NCBI RefSeq assembly: GCF_003073045.1
Contig: NC_037600.1
Span: 12,772,515-12,836,514 of the forward strand
Origin: Pomacea canaliculata
Taxonomy: Eukaryota; Mollusca; Gastropoda; Architaenioglossa; Ampullariidae
Direction of reading: 5' to 3'
Length of the DNA: 64,000 nt
Position numbers and translations under genes: made by a program. Each line of letters starts with the position of its first letter. Position 1 is the stretch's first letter. Positions 37,950-51,511 of the stretch are shown here, in pieces. Below the pieces are notes generated by a model. That model made no database searches. It was given only the letters and a program-made list of their open reading frames with translations, and was not told the origin of the DNA.

Positions 37950-40900
37950 ATGGCATCAAAGCCAGAAAAGGTGAAGAAGGTGAAGTCTTCAGCCACGCTT
38001 GATAGAGATGAAGAGTTATCAAGAAAATCTTCCATGGAGTCAAGTGGCGGAGATAACCCAGGCCTGGTTCAGCGGTCAGCAACTCGTGACATTCTTGACT
38101 TTTCTGAGGATAGTTATGTATCTGGTGATGCAAGAGGTAAGAAAGCATATATATATATTTGTCCAAAAAGAATACATGCATCATGCATACTTGCACTCAC
38201 ACATACCCACCTGTTCACCAACCTCCCATCCCCCTACAAACACACAGACTTTCTCACAGACACACGCAAATGAAATGCAAGCAGTCAGGACCACATATGT
38301 GTTCATGTTGGCAACTCTACCATTTTGTTTTATAAGTTGACATTGTTGGCTTGTTTTTCAAAAAGAATATCTGACAGGATAATTATTGCTGAATTATTGC
38401 TAAAAAATCGCTGCCATGAGGTATATTTAAACAAGAGATAAGCTATGTTCTTGAGAAAATGGCATGTAATTTTGCACTCTGAAAATTTATCTTTGTCGTG
38501 AAGGGTGTTCAGTTTGTGCTCATTTGCAAAGTTATGATTTCTGTAATGTAGTGAAGCATGTCTTATGCACATCTTATCTTGAAGGAGAAAGTCCATTTAG
38601 AGTGGAGGCATCTGATTACCATCAAGACCCAATGATGGTAAACGTTCATCAGTTTTACCCAATCATTGATCAAAGTTTCAGAAGAGGTTTCTCTGGTCGA
38701 CTTGGTGAAGAGAAAACGGTGTGCAAATTTATTCTGAATTCTTATAAATGTTTATAGAAATGTGTGTGTATACATGCAGATGCAGATGAGATAGCACATT
38801 GATGGTGGAGGAAAGACTCAAATTCTTTAAATAAGAATTTCTATCACATTTTTTATTCAAAATACAGTTTTGCTTCTGGAACTCAAATTTTAAATTAGAT
38901 AATCATTAAAAATAAACTAATTGAACCAAACTCCATGAAAATTCAGTTTTGGATCAACTGGCAGACAACCAAACTAACATGACTTTAAAAACACTTGAAA
39001 GACTTTCCAGTTTAAAGACAAAAAAATAAAACTGATGTAAACAGCTCACAGTCATGTTTGAAGTATCTCATGGAAAATAATGGCCATTCCAGAATCTGAA
39101 GGCCATCTCTGAGGAAGAGCAACATGATGAAAAAACTGGAAAAGAAGCCATCTTAGGGGAATGTGACAACACAGAAAACACAACAGACGTTCCAGGAGAT
39201 GGGACATCTTCAGAGGATACTAATGTTGACCAGAGAAGAGAGAAAGTAGAGAGTCAGAGTGATCTTTCAAGCAGACAGGAGTTGCTTGAAGTTAATACAG
39301 AGGATTCTCAGGGGCTGGGCTCCAGTGGCCTAACTGAAGATCCACAGGTAAAATCAATAGTGTATTTGCATTCCTCTTTTAATAAAACAACCCAATTTTT
39401 TTTTCTTCCACTTTTAACACTCTAGTGTTGCTCCTGACACATGTAATTTCTCTCTTGATATCACAAATTTTGTCAAGACTTGACTAGCCTGTCAAAGTAA
39501 ACAGGCAAAGTGGTATGAAGCAATCACACATAGTTAAAAACATTGTGAAAGAGCTTGTGAAACAAATTGTGATTAATCACACTTTAAATTACTATTGCAA
39601 TAGTGAATTTGAAAATTTAATAATTTTTTCCACTAATCAGCTCTTAATCCATGCAATTTGCTGTGTTTTGAAAAAATATATATAGTCCATTTTATGGATA
39701 ATGTTTAAATAGGTAAGCACAGTAAGATGTTTTCATGCTCTTAAATATGAAGCCAGTATTTTTTTTATTTTATTATGTACAATCTTCTTTGGTATATACT
39801 GACTAGTTTCAAAGTGAAACATTCCATGCATAAAAGTCATAAGCTACTTATTTAGTGGCTTTTCTAGACAGCCAATGCTTTCATCAGAAAAATTTGATAA
39901 CTTCTTCTGCAGCTGGTCAGGGTGATTTTTGGTCCCAAGGTAGGTGAAAAATCAAAATAGTCTTCAGTTGCAAGTGATTTGGTATTTGTTATTTTTCCAT
40001 AAATGTAGTTTTTACCCAAAATTTAGATAACAGCCATATAACAACTGTAATCATCCAACCTCTACTTTTCCACTTTATTTAGATATTTTTGTCTAATTAT
40101 AGTCTAGTAGCGCTTATATTCATGGACATTGGCAGTTTACTCATAGGTAAAATTACCCAAACGTTGGTAGGAAACTACTTGGTTAATATAACTTGAGAAA
40201 ACTATACCCCCCATGTACAAGCTACTGAGTAGGCAAAGTTATGTACATGACTGGCTTAATGGGAATTTCAAAAAAGGATGCAATTGTGCATAAGTTGCAC
40301 CATCAAAGGATAAAGCAGGAAGCCTACACCTAAATCATGAATCATCAAAAAAAAAAAAAGAGAGAGAGAGAAAGGAAAAAGTTAGCAAGAAGCTGTTGAA
40401 GATCAATACATTCTGTGAATACGGTAGGTGACAGCAGAAGTGGTTTTGCTAAATAAATCTCTCTTGACTTCTGCAATATTTACCCTAGATGAGAGAAAGT
40501 TACTAGAAAGGCTACCCTTTGATAAATTACTGGCTGGTAAAACAGTTTGGGAATTTTGGTTTGGTAAAACAATATGAGATTCTATACCTGCTGTCTACAC
40601 GTAGCTGATGATTTATCCAGCTCAAATAGAGTACTAGTTTGTGGGTAAACATAACGGAATGAATATAAGCCCAGCATTTTAGTTTTTTTCTTTTGCTACT
40701 AACTTCTTTATAACAGCATGTGGGAGTTCATTTTATGCAATAGTCATTTTTTTATTGCAAGTCTTTTGGCAGGTTTTTATGAAAATGAAACATGATCAAG
40801 AGCATGAGAATAACATTTTTCTGAAAAGCTGCCTATGTATGCCTGCACTTGCATACACAAATATATATAAATATTGCATAATTGAGGAGATGTATATCAT

Positions 40901-43900
40901 TCATATGCATACTTCCCATATATCTCCCTTCAAAACTCTTTTGTTTTGCTTTCTTTTTATTACACTAACCTGGCTATATTTGCACACTTTATTTTGTTTT
41001 GTGTTTGTTCTTTGCTTGTCTTTGTTTGCTTGCAGTTGTTTTTTAAATTTTAGTCTACAGTCAGATAAAATATTTAAATTAGGTTTTTCCACAAGATGGA
41101 AAGGAATTTCAGAAGAAAGTTATTTGAGAAGTGGTGTGTGCGTGAAGAAATCATGCAGTCTGCAAGGTGGAAATCTCTAAATGCCTTGTGTCTTGACCAA
41201 GTAAAGATAAAATAAATTAATTTTAATGGATATAAATATTCTTTACTGTATATATGCTTGGAAATGCAAAAGCAGGATGGAATGAGTGATATGTTGTATT
41301 TGTTTTAATTATTTACTTATTTATTTTTTGGATAAAGATGACAAGCAATGAGTTTATAGGTATGGAGGGCTTTAGTGATTGGAGTATGGTAGCTATAATT
41401 TTAATGTGATGGTGATTTAAATGATGCTATGTATTGTTTTCCATGTTTATGACACAAGTGATAGTGGACTATGTATGTTATCAATGCAGTTAAAGGATAT
41501 ACATGTCTTCCAGAGAGAGCGAAAATTATTGGGGCTTGCAAAGCTATAACTGATCAGGTTGGCTTCATATAAGATATCATATACTTAAATTTGTTCGTGA
41601 AGGCCGAAGATTTATTAATACACATTTGTACAAGGTTCCAGTTAGTTCAGGCATGTTCTACACCATGGTGGATGAAGACACAATCCAAGCTGCACGGCAA
41701 CGCAAAAAGACAACTTTTGCTGCAGATGAGTGGAGTGAGATTAAGAATGCTACCTACAGCCTTGCAGACATAGTTGCCAAAAGAGCTTATGAGCAGTGAG
41801 TTCTTCCTCTTATTTGAAACCTCAAGTTACTTTTATCATGCTTATCAATTTTATTATTTTATATTTCTGGGGTGTACACATTGAAACCACTCCAAAGATA
41901 TTTTTCACAGTTTATGAACTTTTGTCATATACAGATCAGAAAATCAATTCTTTCTTTGCGTTGCTTTGTTCACAGCTACCAAAGAGCTTTGCACCTGAAA
42001 TCCCAGCAGCAGTGGTTGGAAATGATAACCTGTCTGACCAAAGCCATAAGCCTGAAAGGAGATGAGGCAGCTTTTTATCGACAGAGAGGAGAGGCCTTCA
42101 TTCAGCTTTGTGACTTTCACTCGGCCATCCTTAACTATAAGAAAGCATGTCTTCTGGATAGCAGCAGTTCAGCCTCATACCAAAGACTTGCTTTCTTGTT
42201 CTATTTCTATGGACAGTGTCTGTTTGACCAAAGACTGTTTGCAGAGGCTCTTGAAGCTTTTTCCAGGGCAGCCGAGATGAACCCAGACAACATAGGCTAC
42301 CACATGAGGAGGTGAGCTCTGTTAATTTCAGTGTGTAACAGCTCAAATTAGCATGGCAAAACAAGCTCTGTAGTCTAGTGGTCTGTACATCTAACTCTTC
42401 AGCACAAAGTGGCTGTCTCAAGGATGCTCACAATGTGGCTGGAAATTTTCATCCTGTCCACACAGATGTCTAACACAAATGATGCCTAAGTGTTCAGAAA
42501 AATTAAAAGGCAGTGGGAGGAGACAGGTAGGTTTTGCTTTCCACCTGCTGTGCCGTTTTACACACCTTTAAAAAAAGAGTCCAGCTTCAATAGTAATAGC
42601 TGTAACATGTAATAAAATGACAGACATACACAAAACTGACACTATCTTTGTTTGATAACAAGTATACAGTAAATTTCTGAGAGTTAAAAAAATGAGATCA
42701 TATTAAAAAAATGTCATTAAGTTATCACATTTGGCTGACAAAAGGAGTTTCTTTAAAAATCTCAAAAAACTCACTCAGACAGAGCTGTGTATCCATGGAT
42801 TGCTAAGACTTAGTTTTCAAATGAATTTATTTTGTTTATGCTTAAGAGGTATTTGTGTTGGCAGCATCAGTTGCTTGGCAGCCTTACAGAGGCATGGTGA
42901 ATGCCTTGCCTTAGTTAACAAGCGACTGGAAAAGGATAGTACCAACCCTGATCTCTATGTCATGCGGGCTCGCCTCCATGACATGTTTGGCAATGTAAGT
43001 TGAAACTATCATAAATAAGAATTTAGAGTATCCCATTAAGAATGCTTGACATAAATAAATATAAATAAACTTCCTTTTGTAATGAGATGTGAAATTAGCA
43101 TGTTTTACTGGAAAAGAGTTGTATTTATACATCATCAGACACTATTATCATTTCAAAATAAAATCCTGGCAGTTTTTTTCATGCATTTGCACATGCTTGT
43201 ATGCCTTTATTCGTGTACATGTACTCTCTCTCACACACACAACACATCTGAATATATGCTCTTTGATAGAGTGATTAACCCACTGGCTGACTTACCAACC
43301 AGTCACTCACCCACTCACTTCATTTTCTCTTCACAAAAATGTTAAGTACAAATAGTGAGGATTATGCTTACTAATGACATAAACAACTTTTTCCATTGGT
43401 GATTCATAAAGATTTATAAAGAAAGCACTTCTTTTTGGTTAAATACTTTAATACTTTCTGTCAGATTAACATTTGTACAGCTCACAGAAATGCTCACTAG
43501 ACAACTAGAGAGCTAATTAATTTAGAAAGCAGTTGGTTTTTGCATGTTACAGTCAACACTGTGCTACTACGACGTCAAAGATGCCCTGGCAGTAGATGCA
43601 GACCATCAAGAGGCAAAAGAAATGATGCATCGGCTTGAACTGAAGGCTGCTGAATGCAAGACACATTGTATGCATTTAAACCTCACAGGAAAGTACAGGG
43701 AAGCCCTTCAGAAGATCTCCATTGCCATAGAAACCAACCCATCTATGGCTGAGTACCATGTGCTAAGGTGAGCCCACAAATCCACATAGACGAGCAAGTG
43801 TTGTTGCTGCTAATTGTCTGGGATTTATGTTTGTCATTAATAACGACATTTCCTTGATATAGATGTCATGGAAAGAACTATCTTCACAAAGAAATAGTGA

Positions 43901-46900
43901 ACATGTTTAAGGTAAGCTTCCATCACCTCTTTGATGGAATTGCAAGCCATCATGGTTTGGGGCATCCCTTATGAGTCTTCTTGCGACAATCCTGCTTTCT
44001 CCATTCAAAAAAACAAAACAAAACAATGAATGAGCATTATTTCAAGACATACCAATAGCCTACAGGATGCTGCTGCTGTATACTTATGAGAAGGCATCAT
44101 TTGAAATCATTAGCAATTCCTTTTTTTGGAATAAAATTATTGGTGGCATTTCTTTTGTATAATAATTTACTATTAACGTGCTGGAGATTTTAAAAAAGCT
44201 CTTAGCAACAGTGATTAATTTTTGTGTTAAACCTCAAATAAAGCATATTAAAATTACACAAAATTTTGGTTGGTGGAATTTGATTTTCCATTTCCCTCAT
44301 TTTACTCATTGGATGAAAGCTTGCAAAAATGTGTACATAACAGAGGGGCATTGCATCGAAAGCTAAATGACTTCAATGCTGCTATTGATGACTTTCTGCT
44401 GGCACTTGACAAATGCGATCACAATGAGGAAGACCCAGTTTACAGTAAAGCCCAGCGGCAGCTTCTGTTGACATACAACGACTTTGCTGTAGAGTGCTTC
44501 AACAAAAACTTCTTTGAAGAGGCCATCGTTCTGCTGAACAAGGCTGTCAAGGGAGAGAAAAATGAGAAGGGGCTATACATCAACAGGGGAGGTAATATGT
44601 CTTAATCAAACACTGGTTGTTATTGTCAATCATAATAGTAATAAGAACGTTGTTTCTTTGGTTGCACATCTCAATATGGGTTGCTGATGAGACTTTATAT
44701 ATGTCTAGGTCAGCCATTGTTCTGCTCAGTATGTTTCTATATACAGGGATTTCTTCATGTCTGTGTCATGTCAAAAATCTTTTGTAACTGTAGTTTTTCA
44801 AGTGTGTTTTGGTTGGTTGTTTGAGTTTTAAGCTAAGCCTATATCACAGTGATCAAGTGTGTGTGTAAATAATAATAATAATGATAATAAAGTTTGCTTG
44901 CATAGTGCCATATTTCTGCCATATGGGTAAGCTCAAGACGCTTCACATGCACACAAAAAAAAATAATAATAATTACTGCACAGTCTAGCTCACAAATTTC
45001 AAGTTGTGACAGTAAAAGTTCCAGAAACACAAATATAATACATGTACAATGACAGTCTACACTTTAAAAAAGGAACTCACAAGCTCTGGGACACTTGAGA
45101 CTTAAGAATGCCTGGATTAGATACTGTTTGGAACAGCTGTGAGAAGCCAGTAGCTGTAGGTCTTGTAATGGGTGCTTGGCGTTGTCAATATCTCATGAAT
45201 AAAAGGCTCCCCCTCCCTTCAAAAAAAACAGGGGCGGGGGGCAACAACACAGTAACCAATGCTGCTGACAATTGCTCCAATAACAGAACCCACATTGTTT
45301 GAATCATTCCCACTGTTGTCATATATATATATATGCATATATGTATGTAGATATATGTATATATACACATTTGTAAGGGGTGGGGTGTCATTGGGAGTGG
45401 GGGGAAAGTTGGGTTAGGCACCAAGATAAGTCCAGTTAGGTGGCAGTACTGTCTGGTGAGCAGGCCGGCCTGTGATGGCTCAGAGGGTTTCCAGAAAATG
45501 ACTTCTTCTAAGTATCTTCCAGAACAGCCTGCCACTCATAGTACACCATAAACCCTTTTCAGTATTACAGTAGATGTTATTGTCTTATAAGGTATATATT
45601 ATTTAACTTACAGGAGGTTCAAGAACACTTAATTTCCTTTATGTTCTATTTATTTTAGAAATGAGCACATTATAGGACTGTTATTGTTTTATTTGCAGTG
45701 GGGATTTGTAAACATCTTGATCATTTCTATTACTCTGCCTGATTCCTTTTTTTTAAGTTTTTCTCCACCCTTTTGGTTAATAGGAGCAGAGTAATAGAAA
45801 TGATCAAGATGTTTACAAATCCCCACTGCAAATAAAACAATAACAGTCCTGCTGTGTAACTCTCACAGAATCAAATGGTAAACAGCTGGTAAAAGATTAG
45901 ATAATTTTTTTATAAATATGTGTCAAGCTTGCAAATTTTGGGTATTTGATGGGATATAAATGATATTTCAGACTGCTTCTTCAAACAGTCAGAGCTGAAC
46001 TTTGCCCTCCAAGACTACCTGCAGGCTCTTGAACTGGATGAGTCAGATACAGCTATTGCTACACGCATTTCTGTCATTTACAATGAATTTGGAGTTGGCC
46101 TCTACCAGGATAAAAAATATACAGTCAGTGCACAGAGTATTGTTCCAATAAACAATTTTAAAAAAAGTATTTCTAAACATGATCAAAGACTTTCTATTGT
46201 TATACATAGTAGGAATAAGTCTAAAATGCAATAAAGAGCAATTGCATTTCATTGAAAGCAAGCAGGCTGTACTAGACAGTTTTCTAGTCATATTTAGTTA
46301 TTATATATTAGAGGAATATGGTTTCCATTTTTCTAAGAGAGCGAGTCTCAATATTGCCCAGATGTAATAATATTTTATTGTGTCACAGGAGGCAGAGGCA
46401 AAGTTCTCACAAGCTTTGCAGTTCAACCCTCGTATTGGACAGTACTATATCTCTCGCTCTCGTGCTCGCTACATGCTAGGGGTATGTTGGCTTTGATAAA
46501 TGGTCTCAAGTTGGATTTATTTTCATGTTTTTCAAAGGTTCGATCTCCTTGCTTTTATATCATGCTAGAGAGTTGCATAAAACTTACTTTTAGTCCACAT
46601 CTGTCCTCATCCAGCAAAGAAATTCTGTGGAACTTTTCACACAATCCTTACAGAACTTAACTGGAGCACGTCAGGACCTTTTGCTGGGTCTCCTGCTCGA
46701 CCCATTTAGTGAGGATATCCTGTCTATCCTGGCCCGTCTCTTCCCAGGCAAGTCAGTGGCAGATGTTGTTTCTAGTCCTGCAGCTACTGTTGCAAAGAAT
46801 ACCATACAGCAGCTCGAGTTTTGTGTCCATCCATCGTCTCCAAGACAAGAAGTCACCATACCAGAAAGGTGTGGAGAGTGTGTGTGTGCATGTAGAAGTG

Positions 46901-48267
46901 TATTTCAATGCACCCTTGAGTAGGTACATCTGTGTATAAGTGCAAGCATGAGTGAATGCAATTTTTGGTATGATGAGTGTACATTTTCAAACCCTTCATG
47001 GTCTGGTCTTCTTTTTTATATTGCATGTTTATGTATGAAAACTAAAATAGTATTCTTCTGCTGATGTAGAATGTTACTAATATGCTAGTATGTCATTAGA
47101 ATAATTTTGCAAGGTAATTATTTGGCTTCACATTGAAAATTTTACTAATTTTACTAATGCAAGTTTTTAACTGCTTATTTTATACAAAAGTTAAAGTGAC
47201 ATTGTTATGGTGAGAGTATATATATGTCTTAGAGGCCAAATTTCTACTGTCTAACACGAAAGAATCGTTTGACCTGGGGAAGGAAAGGGAGGGTGTTTAT
47301 CAATCCAGATGAAAGCGATTAGTGAAGCATGACCATAAAGCACAGATGAAAGTAATTAGTGAAGCATGACTGAAAGAGTAGGTGGCACCATGTGTGCCCT
47401 TGCCTCCCTCCCTTAAGTAGAGCCATTCTTTCCCGCCTTAAGGTAAAAGATCAACCTTTAAGCACATTGTTTGATTTCTTTAGATCAGAGTTTAAAAATG
47501 AAGTTGAAAAGCCAAAAACACCTGACACTGCACCAGCATGGAATCCTACAGCATGCTTCCCACCACTAAAACTCTGCATGAAGGAGAAAGAGTTTAATTT
47601 AAAACTTGTGCAGGAAAAGCAAAAGGTTACTGCAATTCTTTTTTTAACACTGTGTGTGTGTTAATTTTGTCCTTCTGGCTCATGTTCTTAAAATTAGATA
47701 TTTCATTTGTGTGGTGACCATAGGGGACTGTCACTTTATATTCTTCACCATATTCAGACAGTACTCTACTGCATCCAACAATTTTAGACATAGCCTTTAA
47801 TAGACTCTTTTTTTAGCATGCACACACAAATGGTCCATCCATGAAAGGTTTGTTGCAGACTGATTTATGTTTAAGATAATTGTAAGATGCCAGCAATGCA
47901 TTTATTAAAGCAGAAGAGAAAGAAACTAATGTTGACACTCCTTGGCGTTACCATTTTAGCTTTATAATTTTGTGGCTGTAGCATTAAAACATTGCAGACA
48001 TAAATGTAACCATCTGAAGGGAGATGTTTTCTTATTATCTGAAAGCTCATGTTTGATCAACAGGTGGAACAAGAAGTCAAGGACATACTTCAGAACCGTG
48101 GGACACTGCAGTACCAAGGCGGAAGGATTCAGCCTCTTCCTCCGCCATGCAATGAGACACGGTATGGCGGCAAGCTCCAGGGAAGTGTTTCTGCAGTTCC
48201 AGCCATCAAACAAAACAAAAAGTCCACCAGCTGGCGAAACTTTGGCCTAGGAATAGGCCTACAGTAA
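37950..48267 (+). CDS. TTC16: Tetratricopeptide repeat protein 16
   Basis: Fourteen exons: 37950-38136, 38585-38718, 39093-39347, 39913-39939 (27-nt microexon), 41635-41795, 41976-42311, 42865-42994, 43553-43767, 44344-44591, 45972-46123, 46389-46481, 46615-46868, 47421-47625 and 48064-48267. All phases agree, giving about 866 residues. The first ~200 residues are polar and acidic. From exon 5 to exon 12 run TPR helices (AFYRQRGEAFIQLCDFHSAI, GQCLFDQRLFAEALEAFSRA, KYREALQKISIAIETNP). The block AQRQLLLTYNDFAV followed by GLYINRGDCFF, and LTGARQDLLLGLLLDP, match vertebrate TTC16 as I recall it. TPR proteins are scaffolds; TTC16 has been linked to cilia or sperm, and its biochemistry is unknown to me. 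The 5' limit of the 41635 exon and the microexon are the least certain parts. A polyadenylation signal AATAAA follows at 48551. Confidence 0.85.
42365..42575 (+). repeat. tRNA-derived SINE
   Basis: TAGTCTAGTGGTCTGTACATC is a good box A, and a degenerate box B follows. The body ends near CCGTTTTACACACC. It lies in a TTC16 intron just after the exon ending at 42311. Confidence 0.5.
44870..44975 (+). repeat. SINE/LINE tail, 'TCAAGACGCTTCACA' type, with ATA microsatellite
   Basis: GCATAGTGCCATATTTCTGCC and GCTCAAGACGCTTCACATGC between AATAATAAT runs is a common animal SINE/LINE tail. It lies in a TTC16 intron. Confidence 0.45.
45674..45850. repeat. Perfect 65-bp inverted repeat with 47-bp spacer
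   Basis: Arm 45674-45738 is the exact reverse complement of arm 45786-45850, with no mismatch found by eye. The spacer includes a T run. It lies in the TTC16 intron between exons 44344-44591 and 45972-46123, about 120 bp before the acceptor, and would form a strong RNA hairpin in the pre-mRNA. Confidence 0.92.
47307..47369 (+). repeat. Short direct duplication (28 bp, period 35)
   Basis: CAGATGAAAGCGATTAGTGA and the copy CAGATGAAAGTAATTAGTGA, each ending AGCATGAC, start at 47307 and 47342 with two differences. It is in a TTC16 intron, 50 bp before the exon at 47421. Confidence 0.8.
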
Positions 48268-48550
48268 TAGTAAACTTGACAGTGTTATGTCAGTGATTGC
48301 ACATTGTCATAACATTTGACATTCAGAAGATGGATCAAAGCAGTGCGCCAGAACGTAGCAGGCAGTCTGCAGCTGCAGGTTATGAGATTAGATTATTTGA
48401 GATTCTCTTACCAGTGCTTTAGGGCAGAAAAAAAAACACTTTGTGGCTTCTTATTGAGGACACTGATGGCTTAAGCTTCCAGAAACAGCATTCCCCTCTA
48501 AATAGCATTGGTATTATTGATATGTTTTAATTTATTAATATTCTTTTGCA

Positions 48551-48556
48551 AATAAA
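48551..48556 (+). terminator. Polyadenylation signal of TTC16
   Basis: AATAAA, 284 nt after the TTC16 stop, is the first canonical signal downstream and gives a short 3' UTR. Confidence 0.6.
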
Positions 48557-48707
48557 CTTGGTTTGGCAAAATAGCCAACATGTGCAAAGGCAAAATATGC
48601 AATGCAAAAAAAAAAAGAAAAGAAAAAATTCTCAGGAGGTTTGTGAAACTAACCTTGTTTGTTTAGATTGTTGGAAGAATCTGTTGTTGAACTTGGGTAA
48701 TACATAT

Positions 48708-48740
48708 ACGAGGTCTTTCGGGAAAGTAATGAGAATGAGG
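48708..48740 (+). mobile_element. Mariner-type terminal repeat, solitary
   Basis: ATACGAGGTCTTTCGGGAAA followed by GTAATGAG resembles terminal repeats of mariner-like elements (TACGAGGTCT...AAAGTA). No transposase sequence or opposite end was found nearby. Confidence 0.4.
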
Positions 48741-51511
48741 TTCCAGTACTCTGTACAGTTTATGCATGGGGATGGTAGCTCAAGGTAAGTTGGACCCATT
48801 TCTGTAACATTCTAGCATCCAGTTTCAGATGTTTATTTTGTAGAACCCTTCTAAAGAGTGTCACAAGAGCAATGCAATTTTTTGTTTGGAGTAATGGTAC
48901 ACAACTAAATTCTGCATGAAAATTGGTAAAGGTGCATCAGAAACTCTTTGAAATGTTGAAAAAGGTTGTGGACAAGTTACCCTAACTTCTTTTTATTTCC
49001 CAAGATTAAATAACTTTGAAAGCTGCCACTTCAGCACAGTAAATAGTATCCATAGAGCTATGACAATTTCAAGCATATTGTTATCAACAATAACAGAGGC
49101 ATTGGGAATCTAGTGTGCCTTCACAAAGTTATATTTCTCCTGTAAACATGCCATATAAGCATTATATACACATCAGCATTGAGGACTGTATTTTATAAAT
49201 CCACATTATTAAACAAAGGTATCCATAAAAATGTTTGTTTTATTTCTAGAGTTATAATTTAGAAATGTGTGAGTGTGAAGTATTTTGAATTGCCCCTGGG
49301 GATCAATAATGTTATATTGATGTCAGCAACACTTTAATGAAATTCCAAAAACTTCTTAAGATTATTAACTAGCTATAAAAAAACATCATGAAATATAAAT
49401 TTGCAATCGATATGTAAGACAAATATATTTACAGCACTTTCTGTAAATACACTTTGTACATCAATGTTGAAATTAATTTTCCCATCATAATTTTTGCTTG
49501 TATGCATACACATGCAAAAAATATGTGCACATTCTCTCCCCCAGACACATGCACAGAATTTATTTACAGCTTTGGCAACATAAGGCAACTATTTTATAAC
49601 TAATTTAAAAAAAAAATGATTTAAGCATTGTAAAGACACTTGCAATCACTCTAACCTTTCTTGTAATACTTTCATTGCATATCACATAGCATTTATTTTT
49701 TACCTGCCACCCTGTACAGCAAATCTTATGTTCTATGACATCCAATCCAAATGAGGACTCCACTCATATCCTTTTTAAATCAGCTTGTGCACACCTTTAC
49801 ATTTAAAGCTCCCAAGCAAATAATTTGCAGGTCCATGATTTTTAGTGGTAAACCAGTCACCTTGACGTTCATTTGATACATATTAACCTAGGTATCAGAA
49901 TGTACCTCATTCCAATAGTGAATATTCCAATTAAAGGACTCATATTCCATGTGGGAATAATTTCTACTGTGTGCAGGTATCACCCTATTCACTTTCCCAC
50001 AATAATTTTTGCACACTTGATAACACCTATGGATCTATCAATAAGAAATCTCAGAGTAACAAGATAAACAGTAACTCCTGTCTAATTAATAGATAAAAAA
50101 GTTTAGGTCATTCAGGAAGATCCCATTCCTTCCTTTAACAACATAGTTGGCATGTACTGAAGCGTGGTTGTGTTTTTGGATTTGTTAATGAACCATGTTT
50201 ACAGCACAGATTGTAAGGGAAGGTTTATATGTCTGATTTTCTATCATCTGTCTGAATGTCTCGATTATTTCAATTTTCTCCCCCAAAGTATATGTGCTTT
50301 TCTTGGTCTCTTGACTTTTGGAACTTTCCCCATTTGTTGTGCTTGTTACCAAAACAACAAGAAGCTGTCAAATGTCAGCAATTTTTCACATCTAATTTCA
50401 CAACTTTCCTATAGACGGAGCTGATGATTCCAAAAATGAGGAATTTTGTACAGAAAGAATATGTACATAAAGATTTTATTAAGTATAAATTGAAACATAT
50501 ATTTTAAGCTCCAAAATGCATAATAAATAGATTTTTATTCTGGATATTGTATTATTAATCATTATATATATAAATATATTTATGCTGTTTATTATATGTG
50601 AATACAAAAGCCTACCTAAATCAAATACATATACTGAAAAAATACACTGTCATAAGACTTACTCAAGTACTAAAATATTATAAATTTATATCAAATATAA
50701 ATAGGAAGCTTCTTATCAATATTCCTTTAAATCTGATTCATGGTCTATCTAACCAACTGAAGGCTACAAGAAATGATTTATTATTAACCCGACAAGACTG
50801 TGCTGAGATATTTTTTGTGCATCGCTTTATGCAGAGCTCAGCTTGGCTGCATGGACATTTTTGGAATAAGCTACATTGCTGGTATCTGTCTTCTCTGGTT
50901 GTGGTACTGAGCATGCTTTTACTTTTATAAGTAAAGATACATTAAAAATAGGTGTATGCTGTTGAAAAATGCATAGATCTAGAGAGTAATGGGTTGCATG
51001 TAATGATCTCTTACCACAAATGCAAAAACTTTATAAAAATACAGACTATTTCAAGAAAGCATATTAAGGGGACAAATTGCATAAAGAACTATATACATAT
51101 TTAGACATTGTTTCAAAATACAAATACAAAATATCTTTATTAATCCTTTTCTGGAAAATGTTTTATCTGCCAACAGTAACATATATGAGAACATAACTTT
51201 ACAAAAAGCATTAGCACAGTATACAAAAAGAACATACACTGACTACATCAAATTCATGACTCATGACACTGTTTTGCATGTGTCATGTATGTACAGCATG
51301 TTCTATATCTGCTGTTTACCATAAACCTTGATTTCATTTATAATTCTTTCTGAGCTTTTAAAAAAATAAAGAGCTTCTAGCTTTTCATTATGCAAGATCT
51401 GTTTTCTATTCAAAAACTCTATATTTCGAAATGGAGGCACACAAAAAGAAAAACTATTCTTATCATCAGAAACTGATTTCCATGTCTGCTTAACTGCAGT
51501 ATATAATCGTT

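Larger units (their letters stand above)
48268..51511. other. Convergent region between TTC16 and the CARD gene
   Basis: The TTC16 3' UTR ends after AATAAA at 48551. The rest is AT-rich with no supported gene. Near 48708 is a mariner-like end. The left part from about 50.5 to 51.5 kb may be 3' UTR of the long CARD isoform. Confidence 0.5.

Noticed and set aside
41490-41559. Possible TTC16 exon (KGYTCLPERAKIIGACKAIT)
   Set aside because: Open only in phase 1 while its neighbours are phase 0, and its donor (GTTGGC) is weak.
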